A stretch of 64,000 nucleotides of DNA from Streptomyces sp. SID13031 (GCF_010548305.1 NZ_JAAGLV010000023.1:62001-126000); one strand, 5' to 3'; numbered from the stretch's first letter, positions 44,173 through 52,639 are shown. The notes: a model not told the origin generated them from the letters alone. Made by a program: numbers and translations.

Positions 44173-45188
44173 CCGAGGACCACGCACTGAAGACCGTCCG
44201 ATCCCGGACACCAGGTCCGGGCCCGTCCGGCGCACCCGCCTCCCGGCAGGGGTTCAACCCCCTCGGCTGGCTCGATCGGCACGTGATCCTGATCGTCTGG
44301 GCCGGCGTCATCGTGCTGTTCGGCGTACTCAGGCCCGACATCTTCCTGACCGAGCTCACCGTCAAGACGATTCTCGCCGACCAGGCGGTGACGTGTGCGC
44401 TGGCAGTCGGCCTGACCTTCGCCCTCGCGGCCGGCGTCATCGATCTGTCCTTCGCGGCGATGGCCGGACTGTCGATGGTGATCGTGACGAAGCTCAGCAT
44501 CACCACCAGCCTCGGTATCCTGCCCAGCGCGCTGATCGCGATCCTGGTCTGCGCGCTCCTGGCCATGGTGACGGCGGTACTCGTCACCTGGCTGCGCGTG
44601 GACAGCCTGATCGCCACCCTCGGCATGATGAGCGTGGCGACCGGGCTGACCATGAAGCTCACCGAAGCGGCGACGCTGACCGGGAAGTTCAGCGATTCCT
44701 TCGCGGCCTTCGGTCAGGGGTACTGGGGTCCCTTCCCGCGGCCCTTCGTCTACGCCGTCATCCTCGGCGTCGCTGGGTACGTGGTCCTCGAGCACACCCC
44801 GTCCGGGCGCCGGATCCTGGCGGTCGGCAGCAACATCGAGGCTGCGCGACTGACGGGAATCCGGGCGTCCGGACTCCAGGTCACCGCCATCCTGGTCTCC
44901 TCGACCGTCGCCGCCCTGGTCGGCATCGTGCTGGCCGCCAAAATCGGTCAGGCCACGGACACGACCGGCACCGGCTACCTCCTGCCGGTCATCGCCGCCG
45001 TCTTCCTCGGCAGCACTCAGTTCAAGGGTCGCGTCAATGTCGTCGGGTCGCTGGTGTCAGCACTCGCCATCGGCACCGGGATCAAAGGCCTTCAGCTCCT
45101 CGGCACCACGCCCTGGGTCGCCGACTTCTTCAACGGGGCCGTCCTGCTGCTCGCGGTGGCCTTCGCCGCGCGACGCCGGCGGCAGTAG
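44169..45188 (+). CDS. Ribose/branched-type ABC permease
   Basis: Codes for 339 residues with about nine membrane helices and the RbsC/MglC-type motifs (DLSFAAMAGLSMV, AVGSNIEAARLTGI, YLLPVIAAVFLGSTQFKGRVN). The ATG overlaps the ATPase stop by 4 nt. A short hydrophilic N-terminus precedes the first helix. It forms the homodimeric channel of the importer. Confidence 0.93.
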   Translation: MTEDHALKTVRSRTPGPGPSGAPASRQGFNPLGWLDRHVILIVWAGVIVLFGVLRPDIFLTELTVKTILADQAVTCALAVGLTFALAAGVIDLSFAAMAGLSMVIVTKLSITTSLGILPSALIAILVCALLAMVTAVLVTWLRVDSLIATLGMMSVATGLTMKLTEAATLTGKFSDSFAAFGQGYWGPFPRPFVYAVILGVAGYVVLEHTPSGRRILAVGSNIEAARLTGIRASGLQVTAILVSSTVAALVGIVLAAKIGQATDTTGTGYLLPVIAAVFLGSTQFKGRVNVVGSLVSALAIGTGIKGLQLLGTTPWVADFFNGAVLLLAVAFAARRRRQ

Positions 45189-45268
45189 CACCCCAACCAC
45201 GGCTGCGAACGACTTCGTAGTACCCAGTCCATTCCCTTGCGGGACAGAAGAACCAAGGAGTTCAGCGC

Positions 45269-46402
45269 ATGCGCATTCGAACCTCGGCGGCGGTAGCCGT
45301 CCTTGCCGCGACGTCTCTGCTGACTGCTTGCGGTAGCGGAAGCGAGACAACAACCGGTACCGGCGCCAGCGGGCCGACCGGCACCAAGGCACAGACGGCG
45401 CTCGCCGCCTACCTCCAGCCGCCGACCACCCTTCCCGTCAGCACACCCCTGTCGCAGACGCCGCCGAAAGGCAAGCAGGTGTACTTCCTCTCCGACGGAA
45501 TCGGGCTGTCCCAGTCGATCTACTCGGGGTTCGAAGCCGCCGCGAAGGAGCTGGGGTGGACCGCGCACGTGCAGACTTGGGAAGCCTCCAACCCGGCCAC
45601 CCTCAACTCGGCCATGCTCTCGGCCGTCAACGCGGGTGCGGATGCCGTTGCGTTCGTCGCCATGGATGCGGCGGCGCTCACCGAAGGGCTCAAAGCGGCC
45701 CAGGACAAGAAGGTGATCGTCGTCGGCGCCGCAACGGGCAACAAGCCCGGTACCGCCGGGATCTCGGCCGAGGTGAACTCGGCCCTCGTCGCGGGTGTCA
45801 CCCGGGGCAAGATGATCGGGCTCGGCATCTCGGCCGCCGCTGAGAAGTCGGGCAAGGCCGCCCATGTCGTCAACGTGACAGCGCCGGTCTACGCCAGCAT
45901 CCTCAAGCCCACCGACGACGGCGTGGCCTCGACGATCAAGGAGTACTGCGCGGGCTGCACCTTCGACAACTTGAACATCGCGGCCCACGATCTCTTCTCC
46001 GGCAAGGTCCCACAGCTCGTGGTCTCCTACCTCCAGGCCCACCCGGACACGAACACGATCAGCATCCGCGCCGCGGGCCTGATGCAGAACGGCCTGGTCG
46101 CGGCGCTCAAGTCCGCCGGCCTGACCGGTCTCACGATCTACGGCGACTCCCCGTTGGACGCGCAGATCGGCGAGCTCCAGAAAGGGGAGGCGACCGGCTA
46201 CACGGGCAACCCGCTGGTGGTCCAGGGGTGGCAGATCGTCGACGCGATGGCGCGAGAGGTGGTCGACGGCAACGGCGACGTCTACAGCTCGGCGGATGCC
46301 CCGGAGTGGTGGCTGACGACAGACACGAAGCTCGACTCGGGACAACCGGAGTTCCCGGCCGGCTACGAAGCCCAGTTCAAGAAGCTCTGGAAGCTGCCCT
46401 AG
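45269..46402 (+). CDS. Substrate-binding lipoprotein of the ABC importer
   Basis: Codes for 377 residues, with AAGGAG 8 nt before the ATG. The signal peptide ends in lipobox SLLTAC, followed by a Ser/Thr/Gly linker. The Peripla_BP_4 fold is visible (GKQVYFLSDGIGLSQSIYSGF, NAGADAVAFVAMD, TIYGDSPLDAQIGELQKGEATGY). Two adjacent cysteines (CAGC, about residue 228) are unusual and may form a disulfide. Ligand unknown. Confidence 0.92.
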   Translation: MRIRTSAAVAVLAATSLLTACGSGSETTTGTGASGPTGTKAQTALAAYLQPPTTLPVSTPLSQTPPKGKQVYFLSDGIGLSQSIYSGFEAAAKELGWTAHVQTWEASNPATLNSAMLSAVNAGADAVAFVAMDAAALTEGLKAAQDKKVIVVGAATGNKPGTAGISAEVNSALVAGVTRGKMIGLGISAAAEKSGKAAHVVNVTAPVYASILKPTDDGVASTIKEYCAGCTFDNLNIAAHDLFSGKVPQLVVSYLQAHPDTNTISIRAAGLMQNGLVAALKSAGLTGLTIYGDSPLDAQIGELQKGEATGYTGNPLVVQGWQIVDAMAREVVDGNGDVYSSADAPEWWLTTDTKLDSGQPEFPAGYEAQFKKLWKLP

Positions 46403-46460
46403 CCCGGCCTGGTTCAGTTTTCGGGCGCGCGAAGAGGTCTCAGCCCACTGAAAGCATGAC

Positions 46461-46498
46461 AAGGCCCCACTCACCATCGCGCTGGTGAGCGGGGCCTT
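46461..46498. terminator. Terminator between the ABC operon and erpA
   Basis: A 16-bp stem, AAGGCCCCACTCACCA against TGGTGAGCGGGGCCTT, with one mismatch and a 6-nt loop. It serves two convergent genes. Confidence 0.8.
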
Positions 46499-46507
46499 GC
46501 AGTTAGC

Positions 46508-46885
46508 TCAGTTGAACGAGTCGCCGCAGGCGCAGGAGCCGGTCGCGTTCGGGTTGTCGATCGTGAAGCCCTGCTTCTCGATCGTGTCCACGAAGTCGAT
46601 CGACGCACCCTTGAGGTACGGCGAGCTCATCCGGTCGGTGACGACACTGACGCCATCGAAGTCGGTCACCACGTCGCCGTCGAGCTGACGCTCGTCGAAG
46701 AACAGCTGGTACCGCAGCCCGGAGCAACCGCCCGGCTGCACGGCGACACGCAGGGCCAGGTCGTCGCGACCTTCCTGGTCCAGCAGCGCCCTTACCTTGG
46801 CGGCAGCGCCATCGGTCAGCAGGATGCCGCTGGCCGTCGTGGTGCCCTCCGCAGTCTGCACTGCCTCGGTCTGCGCTTCAGTCAT
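46508..46885 (-). CDS. erpA: Iron-sulfur cluster insertion protein, HesB/IscA family
   Basis: Codes for 125 residues. A-type carrier cysteines are in GGCSGLRY and the C-terminal CACGDSF. It delivers Fe-S clusters to apo-proteins. The quinolinate synthase NadA, a 4Fe-4S enzyme, is nearby. In other actinobacteria it lies close to ctaC and the glycerate kinase gene, as far as I recall; here 30 kb separates it from ctaC. Confidence 0.95.
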   Translation of the reverse strand: MTEAQTEAVQTAEGTTTASGILLTDGAAAKVRALLDQEGRDDLALRVAVQPGGCSGLRYQLFFDERQLDGDVVTDFDGVSVVTDRMSSPYLKGASIDFVDTIEKQGFTIDNPNATGSCACGDSFN

Positions 46886-47066
46886 ACCTGACTCCAGTCA
46901 TCTCATGAGCGTCCGGCCGCTTTGGGCAGGCGGCCACACGCGGAAAGTCCGCTGTCATTCGGGGCAACATCGGCTGATCCCGAACCATTCCCATGGTCGC
47001 ACACCAATTTCAGGGATCAACTTCACGCCTCACCCCTGAGACCGGCGCGGCGGTAGGTCGTACCGG

Positions 47067-47129
47067 CTGGTTCCAGCGGGCCCGGGTCTGGTTTCAGCGG
47101 GCTCAGGTCTGGTTTCAGCGGGCCCAGGT
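47067..47129 (-). repeat. Three 21-bp tandem copies of the glycerate kinase gene end
   Basis: In the coding direction the gene ends ACC-TGG-GCC-CGC-TGA-AAC-CAG, and this 21-nt unit (47109-47129) is followed by two more copies, 47088-47108 and 47067-47087, with two and three substitutions. The first copy holds the stop; the second has its own in-frame stop codons. Confidence 0.9.
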
Positions 47130-48209
47130 CTTGGCGACGCGCTCGGCGACGGTGGCCAGCGAGCCGTGCGGGTCGGCGAAGGCGCGCTCCTCGCCCACCG
47201 CGTCGACCAGCGAGTACGCCGACTCGACCCCCATCGTGCGCATCTCGCGAGCGCCGATCTGGACCTTCCCGGCCAGCACCACGCACGGCCGCATCGCGTC
47301 GTTCGCGACCTTCGCCACGCCGGAGATCACCTTGCCGTCGCGGGACTGGAAGTCGAACGCCCCCTCGCCCGTCAGCACCAGGTCGACCTGCTTGGCCTTC
47401 GTCTCCAGGCCGGTCAGCTCCGCGACCAGATCGATCCCGGAGACCCGCTCGGCACCGAGCAGCAGTAACGCGTACCCGAGACCGCCGGCGGCACCTGCGC
47501 CCTTCTGGTCAGCCGTTTTCCGCCCGGCGAGCTCCGCAAAGGTGGTCAGGTAGCCGTCGACCGCGGGCTTGCGCTCGTCGGCGATGCCCTTCTGGGTGCC
47601 GAAGATGTTGGTCGCGCCCCGCAGCCCGAGCATCGGGTTCTCGACGTCACTAGCGGCCACGAACTCGACCCCGGCCAGCCGGCTCCGCGCGGGCTCCAGA
47701 TCCACCGCAGTCAGCGTCTCGAGCCCCTTTGCGCCGGCCTCGAGGCTGCCGCCTTCGGAGGTCGCCCCGAGAGCCGCCAGCAGCCCAGCGCCCGCGTCGT
47801 TCGTGCCCGACCCGCCGAGCCCGAGGATGATCCGCTTCGCACCCGCGTCCACAGCGGCGGCGATCAGCTGGCCCACGCCGTACGTCGTCGCATCTTCCGG
47901 CCGCCGATCGGCGGGCTCAACGAGATGTAGACCACACGCCTGCGCAGTCTCGAGGTACGCCGTCTCCCCCGCGACCAGCACGGTCGCCGGTACGTCCTCA
48001 CCAAGCGGTCCACGCACGGTCACCGAAAGCAACGTCCCGTCGACGACGGCCGCCAGCACGTCGATGAACCCGGGCCCGCCATCAGCCATCGGCGCCACCA
48101 GTACTACGGCCTGCGGGTCCCGCCGCCGCCAGCCTTCCTCGATCGCGGCCGCAGCCTCGACAGCGGTCAACGTCCCAGCAAACTTGTCCGGAGCAATCAG
48201 CACGCGCAT
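47115..48209 (-). CDS. glxK: Glycerate kinase (GlxK/GarK family)
   Basis: Codes for 364 residues from the ATG at 48209 with GGGGAGGA upstream; the longer frame to 48449 lacks family features. It has MRVLIAPDKFAGTLTA at the N-terminus, APMADGGPG, the GLGGSGTNDAGAG loop and a late LTGEGAFDFQSRDGKV motif. It phosphorylates D-glycerate to 2- or 3-phosphoglycerate, feeding glyoxylate- or glucarate-derived carbon into glycolysis. The 3' end is triplicated. Confidence 0.95.
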   Translation of the reverse strand: MRVLIAPDKFAGTLTAVEAAAAIEEGWRRRDPQAVVLVAPMADGGPGFIDVLAAVVDGTLLSVTVRGPLGEDVPATVLVAGETAYLETAQACGLHLVEPADRRPEDATTYGVGQLIAAAVDAGAKRIILGLGGSGTNDAGAGLLAALGATSEGGSLEAGAKGLETLTAVDLEPARSRLAGVEFVAASDVENPMLGLRGATNIFGTQKGIADERKPAVDGYLTTFAELAGRKTADQKGAGAAGGLGYALLLLGAERVSGIDLVAELTGLETKAKQVDLVLTGEGAFDFQSRDGKVISGVAKVANDAMRPCVVLAGKVQIGAREMRTMGVESAYSLVDAVGEERAFADPHGSLATVAERVAKTWAR

Positions 48210-48646
48210 GCGCACATCCTCCCCTACCCGCCGCCGGCACCACCGCTCGCCAGCCACCTCCCGGACAAGTACTGCCTGCCCCCACCCGTACTCACTACCC
48301 CTGCCAGCGCGTCGACCCCACCAGCACTGCAGACGGCGAAGCGCGCATCTACCCGGCCCATCTGGTGATGGGCGGTGGGCGTAGCGGTCGAGGTGGCGGC
48401 GGGCATGGCGGCTGCTGTGGGCACGGCGGGGGCGGTGACCCTGGGGCATAGCGGTGGCCGTGGGACACGACGGCGGCGGACGTAGGCATAGCGGTTGCGG
48501 TGACCCTGGGGCACGGCCGTGGCGGTGGACATGGGCGGTGGCCTGGTCGTGTCGGGTGTCGGTGCCTTACTTGTTCGGACGCCTCGAGTACTGGTGCCTG
48601 GTCGCCCTCTCCCGTTGTCTTCGGGGAGTTCGCCCTCCGATCGCGA
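48210..48646. repeat. Gene-free G-rich stretch with short direct repeats
   Basis: This 440-bp gap between glycerate kinase and endonuclease V has no supported gene. It contains exact 17-bp copies of GCGGTGACCCTGGGGCA at 48432 and 48497, and GGCATAGCGGT at 48445 and 48485. It is poor in A/T and has strong strand bias, which opens spurious frames. Confidence 0.6.
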
Positions 48647-48652
48647 TAGCCT
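48647..48652 (+). promoter_or_regulatory. -10 box of the endonuclease V gene, leaderless arrangement
   Basis: TAGCCT is followed by 7 nt and the GTG at 48660, which supports that start over an in-frame ATG at 48519. Confidence 0.5.
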
Positions 48653-48659
48653 CCGCGAC

Positions 48660-49322
48660 GTGTACTGGCCGACGACAGCAACCGAGGCGATCGCAGTACA
48701 AGGGGAGCTCAGGGAGCAGGTCGACACGACTGGGCCTGGGCCGTCGCCGGTTGACACGCAGTACGTCGCCGGGCTGGACGTCGCCTACGACGGGGACGAC
48801 CTGGCCGCCGCGATCGTGGTGCTCGACGCGCAGTCCCATATCGAGGTGGACCGCTCGATTGTGCTCGGGCACACCACCTTTCCCTACCTCCCCGGCCTCT
48901 TCGCGTTCCGCGAGGTCCCCGCGCTCCTGGAGGCTTTGGAGGGCTTGACCATCACCCCCGACCTCCTCGTCTGCGACGGCCAGGGGCTGGCCCATCCGCG
49001 CCGGTTCGGGCTCGCCTGCCATCTCGGCGTACTCACCGGCCTACCCACCATCGGCGTGGCCAAGAACGCTTTCGTCGGCAGCTATTCACCGCTGGGCGCT
49101 CAGCGTGGTTCCAGTGCAGACCTGGTACTGGACGGCGAGGTCGTCGGAGCGGTCGTACGAACCCAGACCGACGTCAAGCCGGTCTTCGTCTCCGTGGGCC
49201 ACCGGGTCGACCTGCCGACAGCGATCGCTCACACCCTCCACCTGACCCCGCAGTACAGGCTGCCGGAGACCACGCGGGCTGCCGACCACGCCTGCCGACA
49301 GGCGATCAGCCAGCGAGCGTAG
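48660..49322 (+). CDS. nfi: Endonuclease V (deaminated-base repair)
   Basis: Codes for 220 residues. Family motifs: VAGLDVAYD (first catalytic Asp), PYLPGLFAFREVP (wedge and recognition motif) and CDGQGLAHPRRFGLACHLG (second Asp and hypoxanthine pocket), then GVAKNAFVG. It cuts the second phosphodiester bond 3' of inosine in DNA, starting repair of deaminated adenine. Its 3' end overlaps a flavoprotein relic on the other strand. Confidence 0.94.
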   Translation: MYWPTTATEAIAVQGELREQVDTTGPGPSPVDTQYVAGLDVAYDGDDLAAAIVVLDAQSHIEVDRSIVLGHTTFPYLPGLFAFREVPALLEALEGLTITPDLLVCDGQGLAHPRRFGLACHLGVLTGLPTIGVAKNAFVGSYSPLGAQRGSSADLVLDGEVVGAVVRTQTDVKPVFVSVGHRVDLPTAIAHTLHLTPQYRLPETTRAADHACRQAISQRA

Positions 49323-49640
49323 AAGCGACAGCAGCACCACGCCCAGAGACCAGTGCACCCTGGATCGAAGCTGTGTCTCGGTGGTCGCCTGCCACGAACA
49401 GGCCGTCGCCCAGTGCAACAGGTTGACGGGTAGCGAGCGGGGTGGGCTGGTCGGGCAGCCGCTGAGCGGCGATCGCCCGATCAGTCCGGGTTCGCGTCTT
49501 GGGTCGGCGACTGTCGTAGTACCGGCTGCTCCCGCGACAGCGACTCCCGCGGCGAAGGACTGCAGGTCGAGAGCGGGTAGGTCGATGTACCGCCGGTCGG
49601 CTGGGTAGGCGGGGTTGAGCAACTGGAACGTCAGGCGCTC
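49306..49640 (-). pseudogene. 3' relic of an FAD-dependent amine-oxidase-like protein
   Basis: On the minus strand the last 45 codons read LATRQPVALGDGLFVAGDHR then DTASIQGALVSGRGAA and stop at 49306. GDHxDTxSIQGALxSGxxAA is the C-terminal FAD-binding signature of NAD(P)/FAD-dependent oxidoreductases of the protoporphyrinogen/amine oxidase type. Further upstream another frame shows related-looking sequence (LLNPAYPADRRYIDLPALDL), so at least one frameshift intervenes, and the N-terminal Rossmann domain is absent. It is a decayed remnant and not a short gene. Confidence 0.7.
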
Positions 49641-49752
49641 CCCGATGCATGCATAGCTGTTCGCGCTTGTGCTTCCGTGCACAAGATTTCGCATCCTGGG
49701 CAGTGACGTAGGCCATGAGAAGTGGGGCCTGCCGCGTGGCACGATGGTTGAC

Positions 49753-50934
49753 GTGACGACCATTGCAGAGGGTACGAAGTCTCTCCCGTTGCTGTTCCTG
49801 GGCCGCGATACCGACCCACATTCGGAGCGCGGGGTGGAGTGTCCCGGCGCGCTGCCGCCGGCGTCCGACCCGAACCTCGTCGAGCGCGCGCTGAAGGCGA
49901 AGGCGGCGCTCGGTGACCAGGTGTTCGTGCTCGGTCACCACTACCAGCGCGACGAGGTGATCCAGTTCGCCGATGTCACGGGCGACTCGTTCAAGCTCGC
50001 GCGCGACGCGGCGAACCGGCCGGACGCGCCGTACATCGTCTTCTGCGGTGTGCACTTCATGGCCGAGTCCGCCGACATCCTCACCAACGAGAAGCAAACC
50101 GTCATCCTGCCCGACCTCGCGGCCGGCTGCTCGATGGCCGACATGGCCCGGATCCAGCAGGTCGAGGCGGCCTGGGACGCGCTCGCCGACGCCGGTATCG
50201 CCGATGTCACCGTGCCGGTCACCTACATGAACTCCAGCGCCGACATCAAGGCGTTCTGCGGCCGCAACGGCGGCGCGGTCTGTACTTCGAGCAACGCCGA
50301 TGTCGCGCTCGACTGGGCGTTCCAGCAGGGCGAGAAGGTGTTCTTCCTGCCCGACCAGCACCTCGGCCGCAACACGGCGGTACAGAAGATGGGCATCAGC
50401 CTCGACGAGTGCGTCGTCTACGACCCGCACAAGCCGGGCGGCGGCCTGACCAAGGAGCAACTCGCCAAGGCGAAGATGATCCTGTGGCGCGGGCACTGCT
50501 CGGTCCACGGCCGCTTCACCACCGCGGCGGTCGACGACGTCCGCAGCCGGGTCCCCGGCGTCAACGTGATCGTGCACCCCGAGTGCCAGCACGAGGTCGT
50601 CCTGAAGGCAGACCTGGTCGGCTCGACGGAGTACATCATCGACACCATCGCCAAAGCCGATCCCGGTACGTCGTGGGCCGTCGGCACCGAGCTCAACCTG
50701 GTCCAGCGCCTGGCCAAGCAGCACACCGACAAGAACATCGTCTTCCTCGACAAGACGGTCTGCTACTGCGCCACGATGAACCGCATCGACCTCCCCCACT
50801 TCGTCTGGGCCCTCGAAAACCTGGTCGCCGGCCACGTCGTCAACCCCATCAAGGTCGACCCCGAAACCGAGAAATACGCCAAGATCGCCCTCGACCGCAT
50901 GCTCGCCCTCCCCGGCAAAACCGCCCGCGACTGA
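49753..50934 (+). CDS. nadA: Quinolinate synthase
   Basis: Codes for 393 residues from the GTG at 49753, chosen because CACGAT lies 7 nt upstream; ATG at 49744 is an in-frame alternative. It condenses iminoaspartate with dihydroxyacetone phosphate to quinolinate for NAD synthesis, with a 4Fe-4S cluster. Features: GHHYQRDEVIQFAD, GVHFMAES, the first cluster Cys region LAAGCSMADM, MNSSADIKAF, PEC at VIVHPECQHEV and the final KTVCYCATMNRID. The usual partners nadB and nadC are not adjacent. Confidence 0.95.
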   Translation: MTTIAEGTKSLPLLFLGRDTDPHSERGVECPGALPPASDPNLVERALKAKAALGDQVFVLGHHYQRDEVIQFADVTGDSFKLARDAANRPDAPYIVFCGVHFMAESADILTNEKQTVILPDLAAGCSMADMARIQQVEAAWDALADAGIADVTVPVTYMNSSADIKAFCGRNGGAVCTSSNADVALDWAFQQGEKVFFLPDQHLGRNTAVQKMGISLDECVVYDPHKPGGGLTKEQLAKAKMILWRGHCSVHGRFTTAAVDDVRSRVPGVNVIVHPECQHEVVLKADLVGSTEYIIDTIAKADPGTSWAVGTELNLVQRLAKQHTDKNIVFLDKTVCYCATMNRIDLPHFVWALENLVAGHVVNPIKVDPETEKYAKIALDRMLALPGKTARD

Positions 50935-50948
50935 CCACCCCATCGGAC

Positions 50949-51036
50949 GGTTCAGGGGTTAACCCCTGAACCGGTGGGTTGCCCCGCGAGAATCTCAGCG
51001 GGCAACCCACACTCTGAGGGGTTAGCCCCTCAGAGT
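50949..51036. terminator. Three consecutive hairpins between nadA and a glycosyltransferase
   Basis: A perfect 24-nt palindrome (50949-50972), a hairpin with 11-bp arms GTGGGTTGCCC/GGGCAACCCAC (50974-51010), and an 11-bp stem with TTAG loop (51011-51036) follow one another. The last one includes the stop codon of the glycosyltransferase. They likely terminate both convergent transcripts. Confidence 0.75.
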
Positions 51037-52223
51037 TGGTGGGCGTGGGTGGTGGCGTACCAGGTCGACAGGAGGTCGGGGAGGCGGTCGGGGGCCCAGC
51101 GGTTGACTGGGTCGATCCGGCCGTGGAGGGACGCGAGTCCCTTGGCCAGGCCGCCTACGACGTCGCCTTGCCAGGGGACGATGGCGCCGTCTTCTGGGCT
51201 GACGATGACGGAGGGACCGGCGCGGTCTACGCAGACCACGGGGCAGCCGCTGGCGAGGGCTTCGGCTACTGCCCAGCCGGCTGCCTCGCGCATGGCGGGG
51301 GCTAGCAGGGCGTCGGCTCGGAGTAGGGCGGAGAGTACTTCTTCGCGCGGTAGCTGGCCGACGAACTCGACCCGATCGCGGACGCCGAGCTCTTCGGCCA
51401 GGCGTTCGGCGCGGCGCCAGTCGGGGCCGTCGCCGATGACCCGGAGCTCCCAGTTCGCGGCTTCGGGGCGGGCCAGGGCGCTGATTGCCATCAGCAACCC
51501 TTTCCAGGGGATCAGGCGGCCGACGAACAACGCCGTCTTGATGCCTTGGGCCCCATAAGGCTCGCGCGGACCGCAGGCCGTGGCGAAGCGGCTGATCGCG
51601 ACGTTCGGCTGGACCGTGACCTCACGCGCGTACCTACCGAAGTACCCAGCGACATCCTTGTTCTGGGCAACGACCAGATCGGCGCTCTGCGCAAGCTTCC
51701 GGCCGACCAGCCGACGCAGCATGCCGGTGTAGCCGCGGCGTACCAGCTCGTTGAGCAGGCCCTTGGAGCCGAGCCAGTGCGCCATCGACAACGGCACCGT
51801 CGTCGAGCCGCCGACCGGGCCCCAGATCACCTTGGCCGTCGACTCCTGGACGACACCCGCGGGCATCCAGTCGGTCGCGAAGGTCAGATGGTGGATGACG
51901 TCGAAGGAGTGCTCGGCGTGCAGCCGCCGGGCAGTCCGCCCGGCCAGTCGCTGCCAGAGCGGGTAGTACCAGTAGACGTCCGCGTGCCGGCGACGGAGCT
52001 TGAGCAGCCACTTCGACAGCTCCAGCGGTACCACCGTCAGCGACGGTATCGGCCGGGCGGCCAGCTCCTCGGCGATCTCGTGCGCGAACTTGCCGCGCGT
52101 GATCAGCCAGACGTCGTGGTCGCGCGCCGCCGCCTTCGCCCAGGCCCAGCCGGCGCCCGGCTCGGACCCGCCCTTCGGCCGGCAGGCATAGGCGCTGAGC
52201 AGGATCTTCGGCCGGGTCGACAT
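51030..52223 (-). CDS. GT4-family glycosyltransferase
   Basis: Codes for 397 residues with two Rossmann domains of the GT-B fold. The N-terminus has an AYACRPKGGSEPGAGWAWA motif, and the C-terminal donor site contains FVGRLIPWKGL and the E-x7-E region (REAAGWAVAEALASGCPVV). It adds a sugar from a nucleotide donor to an acceptor on the cytoplasmic side. Its start overlaps the stop of the upstream nucleotidyltransferase by 1 nt, so it is the last gene of a coupled operon. Confidence 0.93.
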   Translation of the reverse strand: MSTRPKILLSAYACRPKGGSEPGAGWAWAKAAARDHDVWLITRGKFAHEIAEELAARPIPSLTVVPLELSKWLLKLRRRHADVYWYYPLWQRLAGRTARRLHAEHSFDVIHHLTFATDWMPAGVVQESTAKVIWGPVGGSTTVPLSMAHWLGSKGLLNELVRRGYTGMLRRLVGRKLAQSADLVVAQNKDVAGYFGRYAREVTVQPNVAISRFATACGPREPYGAQGIKTALFVGRLIPWKGLLMAISALARPEAANWELRVIGDGPDWRRAERLAEELGVRDRVEFVGQLPREEVLSALLRADALLAPAMREAAGWAVAEALASGCPVVCVDRAGPSVIVSPEDGAIVPWQGDVVGGLAKGLASLHGRIDPVNRWAPDRLPDLLSTWYATTHAHQL

Positions 52224-52639
52224 CAGAGAGTCCCCTCCAGGAGCCGCCGGAGATCCGTACTCGACGTGGAAGCCGTGTACGGGAAGTAGTGCACGCTGGC
52301 ACCGACCTCGCCGAGCAGCTTCTCCAGCCGGATCCCCTTCTCGGTGCCCTTCCAGTCGTCACCTTTGAAGAGCACGTCGTAACGCAACTGCTTCCACATC
52401 TCGAACTTGTCGCTGGACCAGTCGCTGACCACCTCGTCGACCAGGCCGATCGCCCGGACGACCTCCATCCGCTCGTCGTGCGGAACGACCGGCGGGCGAC
52501 CCTTGATCTTCTTCACCACGTCGTCCTCGACGACGCCGGCGATCAGGTAGTCGCAGTGCTCGCCGGCCCGGCGCAGGATGTTCAGGTGGCCGATGTGGAA
52601 CATGTCGTAGACCCCGGGGGCATACCCGACAACACCCAT
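52223..52639 (-). CDS. TagD-like cytidylyltransferase
   Basis: Codes for 138 residues from the ATG at 52639, inside the preceding stop (ATGA). It has the HxGH motif (VYDMFHIGHLNIL), an RMEVVRAIGLVDEVV segment, and the C-terminal STSSTDLRR motif that contacts the nucleotide. Related enzymes make CDP-glycerol or similar CDP-activated polyol phosphates. It is one of two such genes bracketing a CDP-alcohol phosphatidyltransferase. Confidence 0.9.
   Translation of the reverse strand: MGVVGYAPGVYDMFHIGHLNILRRAGEHCDYLIAGVVEDDVVKKIKGRPPVVPHDERMEVVRAIGLVDEVVSDWSSDKFEMWKQLRYDVLFKGDDWKGTEKGIRLEKLLGEVGASVHYFPYTASTSSTDLRRLLEGTL

Noticed and set aside
16051..46402. Integrative element or prophage
   Set aside because: No integrase, transposase, phage structural gene, tRNA or att-like repeats could be found at the borders.
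49641..50943. Long minus-strand frame over nadA continuing from the flavoprotein relic
   Set aside because: It is antisense to nadA; only the last part, downstream of nadA's start, resembles a flavoprotein.
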